Below are positions 60,485 to 64,000 of a stretch of 64,000 nt of DNA, one piece after another. Made by a program: the position numbers and the translations under genes. How positions within the stretch are numbered: position 1 is the stretch's first letter; the number at the start of each line of letters is the position of its first letter. Under the pieces are notes generated by a model. That model did not search any database. It had not been told where the DNA came from and saw only the letters and a list, made by a program, of their open reading frames with translations. Source of the stretch: Paenibacillus faecis (GTDB lineage: Bacteria; Bacillota; Bacilli; Paenibacillales; Paenibacillaceae); NCBI RefSeq assembly GCF_008084145.1, contig NZ_VSDO01000006.1, positions 93,180 to 157,179 on the forward strand, given 5' to 3'.

Positions 60485-62724
60485 TGACACTGCTAAAAAA
60501 AGTAACAAGGACCATGCTGGAACATAAATCCAGGTATATCGGGTCTATGCTTTTACTGATGATCAGCAGTATGATGTTTGTCATGTTAAATATGACATCA
60601 GCCAATTTGATTTATACGTTCAAGACGTTTTCCGAACGGAACGTTTTGTCCGACGCGGAGTTTTCCACCGATACCGCCATTGACGCGGCCGCTCTCAGCC
60701 GGCAATTTGCCGCGAAGCTTGAAATTGGCGGCACGGTGGACAGCGAAGTGAAGCCCGGTCAAACGCTGCGGGTGTTTCCGATGATGAACACCGTCAATAT
60801 TCCCGCCGTCCAAGAGGGGAGCGTACCGGGCCGTTCGGAAATCATGCTCGACCGTCTGTTTGCCGAAACAAACGGTTACCAAATCGGCGACACCATCCAT
60901 GTCGCAAACAAAAATTATACCGTTTCGGGCTATACGCTGCTGCCTCATTTTATTTATGTTATCCCATCGAAAGATACGATGATGAACGACCCTAAAACCT
61001 TCGGCGTCGGTGTTGTCGGCAAAGCGGATTTTGATTCCATGCAGGATCGGAATAAGGTTTACGCCATCCGTTTCGACGAGAGGGGAAATATTAAATCCCA
61101 GGAAGCGGCACTAAAAAACGCGCTGCGTTCGCAGGGTATCCGCATAACGAACTGGCAAAGCACAGAAAAGAAAGTCAATGTATCCTACGTTCCTATGAAG
61201 GCAAGCATACAATCCACGATGAGTGCAGTTGTGCCGCTTGCCATGCTTGCGCTCACCTGTGTTTTGCTCGGAATGCTGATGTGGCGGATGATCAGGAGCG
61301 AATCCGTCATTATTGGGACATTGTACGCGCAAGGCTATAGAAAACGGGAATTACGCCGCCATTATTTGATGTTCCCGCTAATGGTGTCGGTTATCGGCTC
61401 AGTGGTCGGCTCCATATTGGGGTTATTGTTGGTGGCCCCCGTATTCAACTTTATGCTGACGGCCTTCCCTATGCCGGTTTATGAAACGATATTCAATCCT
61501 TGGCTGATGATTGTCGCCATACTGCTTCCGGTTATCATTCTTTGCAGCGTCACATGGGGCGTTATCGGCAAAGTTTTAAAAACGCCTCCGGCCATCCTTA
61601 TGAAAGGCGGAGAAACCAAAAGAAAAACGAATTTCATAGAACGGAACCTGCGGCTTGACCGTGTGAAATTCAATACAAAGTTCCAGATCAGGGAGCAGGT
61701 TCGCAGCTTATCGAGAAGCTTATTGCTGTTGTTTGGGGTCGTTGTCGCCACAATGCTTATATTATACGGTTTTGCGATGAAAAGCTCGGTTGACTATATG
61801 CTCAATAAAGGCGTGAAGGAGATGTACAACCTGAAATATGAGTATGTTTTCAAATCGGAGAAAACCGGAGCTGCGCCCGCAGGAGGCGAACCGTTCGGCG
61901 CGGCGTATGTGAGCCTTATAAATAATGATGAAATCAGCTTTTATATGACCGGCGTTCTGCCAGACACCGGGAAGATCATTCTGAAAGATGGCTCCGGGCA
62001 AGTACTTAAACCGGATTCCAACATTATCACGGCGCCGCTGGCGAAAAAGCTTAGTGTGAGTACAGGCGACAGCGTGACCGTGTTCGATGTGGAGAACGGG
62101 AAGGAGCATACGTTTATCATTGAAAAAGTGGCGGATACGTACGCCGGCGAATTTTTGTTTATGCCGCTCGACCGATTTAATAAAGAATTTGGCTTGCCTG
62201 TGGATGCTTACATCGGTATTTGGAGCGACATGCCGATGAACTTTTCTCAGGGCGAGCTCCAGAATACCAAATCCATCGATGCCATAATTGCAGGCTTCGG
62301 CAGCTTGATCAATCAGATGGCGCCAATGATTTACGGCTTAATCTTTGCTGCATTTATCGTCGGTCTGATTATCATCTATATTGTAACCGGTATGATGGTT
62401 GACGAAAGCCGGGCCAGCATATCGCTAATGAAGGTGTTCGGATACAAAAAGAAAGAAATCAATACATTGATATTGGGCAGCAATACATTCATTGTTGCGG
62501 CAGGCTTTCTGCTCGGTATTCCCGCTTTGCTGGGAAGCATAGGCGCGCTTTATCAATCGCTCACAGAGTCATTGCAGCTCGTAATGCCGGTCAAACTTAA
62601 TTTCTTCTATATGGTGCTCGGTTTTGTTATTGTAATGATTACGTTTGAGTTTGCAAAGCGGATGTGCAGAAAAAAAGTAGCCCGTATCCCGATGAGCGAA
62701 GCGTTGAAGGCGGGAGCGGAGTAA
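60484..62724 (+). CDS. FtsX-like ABC permease
   Basis: 746 residues. One N-terminal helix, an extracellular domain (about 45-245), three helices, a second extracellular domain and a last set of FtsX-like helices (LIFAAFIVGLIIIYIVTGMMVDESRASISLMKVFGY). This is the two-FtsX-domain type. It works with the upstream ATPase; substrate unknown, possibly an antimicrobial or lipid. ATG 60484 overlaps the ATPase stop. Confidence 0.9.
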   Translation: MTLLKKVTRTMLEHKSRYIGSMLLLMISSMMFVMLNMTSANLIYTFKTFSERNVLSDAEFSTDTAIDAAALSRQFAAKLEIGGTVDSEVKPGQTLRVFPMMNTVNIPAVQEGSVPGRSEIMLDRLFAETNGYQIGDTIHVANKNYTVSGYTLLPHFIYVIPSKDTMMNDPKTFGVGVVGKADFDSMQDRNKVYAIRFDERGNIKSQEAALKNALRSQGIRITNWQSTEKKVNVSYVPMKASIQSTMSAVVPLAMLALTCVLLGMLMWRMIRSESVIIGTLYAQGYRKRELRRHYLMFPLMVSVIGSVVGSILGLLLVAPVFNFMLTAFPMPVYETIFNPWLMIVAILLPVIILCSVTWGVIGKVLKTPPAILMKGGETKRKTNFIERNLRLDRVKFNTKFQIREQVRSLSRSLLLLFGVVVATMLILYGFAMKSSVDYMLNKGVKEMYNLKYEYVFKSEKTGAAPAGGEPFGAAYVSLINNDEISFYMTGVLPDTGKIILKDGSGQVLKPDSNIITAPLAKKLSVSTGDSVTVFDVENGKEHTFIIEKVADTYAGEFLFMPLDRFNKEFGLPVDAYIGIWSDMPMNFSQGELQNTKSIDAIIAGFGSLINQMAPMIYGLIFAAFIVGLIIIYIVTGMMVDESRASISLMKVFGYKKKEINTLILGSNTFIVAAGFLLGIPALLGSIGALYQSLTESLQLVMPVKLNFFYMVLGFVIVMITFEFAKRMCRKKVARIPMSEALKAGAE

Positions 62725-62743
62725 GATAAAGGCTTTTGCTGGG

Positions 62744-63006
62744 GAGCAAGGCGTATTACAAGAGCACTCGGTACTCGTCGTCATCATCGGACAGAGCCAT
62801 TTGAAACGCTTCTGCGACGCGCCGTAGCCGTTGCGTTTTATCTCCAAACCTGCGGGGCAGACTGGGATTCCTTTAGGCGAGATGCGAATGTCGCTGCCCG
62901 TTTCCAGAGGTTTTGTACCACGTACGTTGAGATCAATGAACGGCTCGATGTGCTGATGCACGATCATAGATCGCGCCGGCATCAGCACATCGAGCAGCCG
63001 ACCCAA
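62744..63006 (-). pseudogene. DDE transposase remnant
   Basis: A frame of about 88 residues carrying RLLDVLMPARSMIVHQHIEP, then IDLNVRGTKPLETGSDIRIS and a Cys-rich C-x-n pattern (PVCPAGLEIKRNGYGASQKR, WLCPMM...CSCNTPCSPAK). This is the middle part of a DDE-type insertion-sequence transposase; both ends are missing. A 16-base perfect inverted repeat (62944-62959 and 62979-62994) lies inside it. Confidence 0.6.
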
Positions 63007-63081
63007 AGCGAATCATATACATGTTCACAAAACTCGTATTTTGTACATATGTAATAGATAATTTGCCATGAAACAAATCTT

Positions 63082-63207
63082 GACCATTCCTTTCATTATT
63101 GAGCCTGAACATCTCAATTTTATGGGAATGGTCTTGTTGGTCAAACCCTAGATCCCTCCACGCGGTTTTTTGTTTCGCGCGTTTCACGCACTCAACTGGC
63201 TAAAGCC
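63082..63207. repeat. Direct repeat, copy 1 (IS200-type end)
   Basis: About 126 bases, from GACCATTCCTTTCATT to ...CTGGCTAAAGCC, matching copy 2 at 63828-63964. Copy 1 has lost part of the CCACCCGC/GCGGGTGG hairpin. GACCATTCC and GGAATGGTC can pair in both copies. Confidence 0.8.
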
Positions 63208-63350
63208 GTAATCATAACCACCCGTCCAACGGGTGGTTTGCTCTTGGGGTATAACCCCCTGTTGCCAAACTGCGCCTAAAGACGCTAGCCTGACAATAAA
63301 ATTGTTCAGGCTCAGTGTTTTTGTCACTTTCACTTACCAGTTAAACTGGT
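63208..63350. other. IS200-type right-end region with hairpins
   Basis: Four hairpins in a row after the tnpA stop: ACCACCCG/CGGGTGGT, GGGG-TATAA-CCCC, GCCTGACAAT/ATTGTTCAGGC and ACCAGTT/AACTGGT. No other gene. Such hairpins at the ends guide the HUH transposase. Confidence 0.6.
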
Positions 63351-63824
63351 TTACTTCTTTTTGCTACTGTTTCTGCTGAATGGATCTTCATACTCTTTTA
63401 CGCTCAGTTTATCAATTGCTTGGTCATGTGCTTCCTGCTCACGTATATATTTAGCGACGGTGGCCTCATTTAAGCCCACAGTGCTGACGTAGTACCCCTC
63501 CGCCCAAAATTTCCGATTTCCATACTTATACTTCAAGCTGGCATGCTTCTCAAATATCATTAGCGAACTCTTTCCCTTTAGATATCCCATAAACGATGAT
63601 ACAGAGATTTTTGGAGGTATCGCCACTAACATGTGTACATGATCTGGCATCATGTGACCTCTATGATCTCCACTCCCTTGTATTTACATAACCGCTTGAA
63701 TATTTCGATTAAGTCTTTCCTCACTTGATTATAGATCTCTTTCCGTCTATACTTCGGGGTGAACACGATGTGGTATTTGCACATCCATTTCGTGTGGGCT
63801 AGACTATAGCTCTTGTTTGCCATC
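63351..63824 (-). pseudogene. IS200/IS605 TnpA transposase with a frameshift
   Basis: The start ATG at 63824 encodes MANKSYSLAHTKWMCKYHIV...TPKYRRKEIY, the N-terminal TnpA part, and the frame breaks near 63655 (GAGGTCACATGATG; one missing G would give ...IIEGHMMPDHVHMLV). The rest runs from 63653 to 63351 with the HUH pair HVHM and YIREQEAHD. The catalytic tyrosine region GYYVSTVG is present. TnpA is thus split, unless this is a sequencing error. Confidence 0.85.
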
Positions 63825-63827
63825 TAA

Positions 63828-63964
63828 GACCATTCCTTTCATTATTGAGCCTGAACATCTCAATTTTATGGGAATGGTCTTGTTGGTCAAACCCTAGATC
63901 CCTCCACCCGCATAGCGGGTGGTTTTTTGTTTCGCACGCTTCGCGTACTCAACTGGCTAAAGCC
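63828..63964. repeat. Direct repeat, copy 2 (IS200-type left end)
   Basis: 137 bases directly upstream of the tnpA start. Contains GACCATTCC/GGAATGGTC, ATTGAG/CTCAAT and CCACCCGC-ATAGC-GCGGGTGG followed by T-run. It is the likely left end; copy 1 suggests a second, older insertion. Confidence 0.75.
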
Positions 63965-63973
63965 ACTAACAAA

Positions 63974-63998
63974 AAAGTCGCTAAATTAGCGACTTTCT
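63974..63998. terminator. Hairpin at the right edge
   Basis: AAAGTCGCTAAATTAGCGACTTT palindrome, split here as AAAGTCGCT and AGCGACTTT around AAATT; it probably continues as terminator beyond the window. Confidence 0.6.
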
Positions 63999-64000
63999 AT

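Noticed and set aside
1..64000. CRISPR array, rRNA or tRNA genes
   Set aside because: No regular repeat-spacer pattern and no RNA gene was recognised anywhere.

Overview
The window looks like a chromosomal segment of a spore-forming, facultatively nitrate-respiring member of the Bacillales, most like Paenibacillus. The pointers are strong AGGAGG-type ribosome binding sites with many TTG/GTG starts, moderate-to-high GC, the NreABC nitrate/oxygen sensing system otherwise known from staphylococci and bacilli, YwiC next to nitrate genes, the ComA/ComB sulfolactate pair, a YheC/YheD spore-coat-type protein, RsbQ, and tandem intergenic repeats. Genus assignment is inference; no rRNA, tRNA or CRISPR array was seen.

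Layout. 1-4.3 kb: the end of a GH88/105 hydrolase, a lipoprotein, a VanZ-like protein, a frameshifted alpha/beta hydrolase and two poorly known proteins. 4.3-5.0 kb: a gene-free block of tandem repeats. 5.0-17.4 kb: a complete anaerobic nitrate module: narGHJI, nreABC, narK with a fused PAS domain, moaA and ywiC. The narG and narK promoters share a pair of palindromes at the same distance from the -10 box, which is best explained as NreC binding. 17.5-31.5 kb: acetyltransferases (one fused to an HD hydrolase), DUF4241, YebC, VOC, DinB, UbiD, an ArsR-MFS pair, a macrolide phosphotransferase-like gene behind a complete leader-peptide attenuator, a MurB-like enzyme, and a BpsA-like polyamine synthase behind a second leader peptide and two terminators. 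31.6-38.4 kb: a YdcZ/YeiL/YdcZ operon, GNAT, a truncated EamA remnant, a Nudix-DUF4406 fusion, an AraC regulator, MntH behind an MntR box, and a membrane-protein fragment. 38.4-46 kb: an HpaB-type monooxygenase, MFS and ArsR, a Cys-rich MarR, and the sulfolactate genes comA/MFS/comB. 46-55.6 kb: RsbQ with a PAS protein lacking the phosphatase domain, a GRDP-like protein with a Ser/Gly/Cys tail, a P-loop kinase, a natural fusion of two aminoglycoside nucleotidyltransferases behind a short leader ORF, GNAT, a truncated methyltransferase, a lipoprotein cyclophilin, a phosphodiesterase and a DUF6376 lipoprotein. 55.6-64 kb: a ManC-type enzyme with a DUF6492-like protein, YheC/D, a TetR-controlled ABC exporter, then transposon debris with a frameshifted IS200-type tnpA flanked by about 130-bp direct repeats.

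How the parts work together. Nitrate and oxygen are read by NreA and NreB (GAF nitrate receptor, 4Fe-4S PAS kinase), which act through NreC on narG and narK; MoaA supplies the molybdopterin pathway. Several genes with resistance-like or polyamine products sit behind short leader peptides with mutually exclusive RNA hairpins. The most novel items are the ANT(6)-ANT(4') fusion, the macrolide attenuator with its RLR leader peptide, the leader of the BpsA-like gene, the NarK-PAS fusion, and the RsbQ/PAS pair without a PP2C partner.
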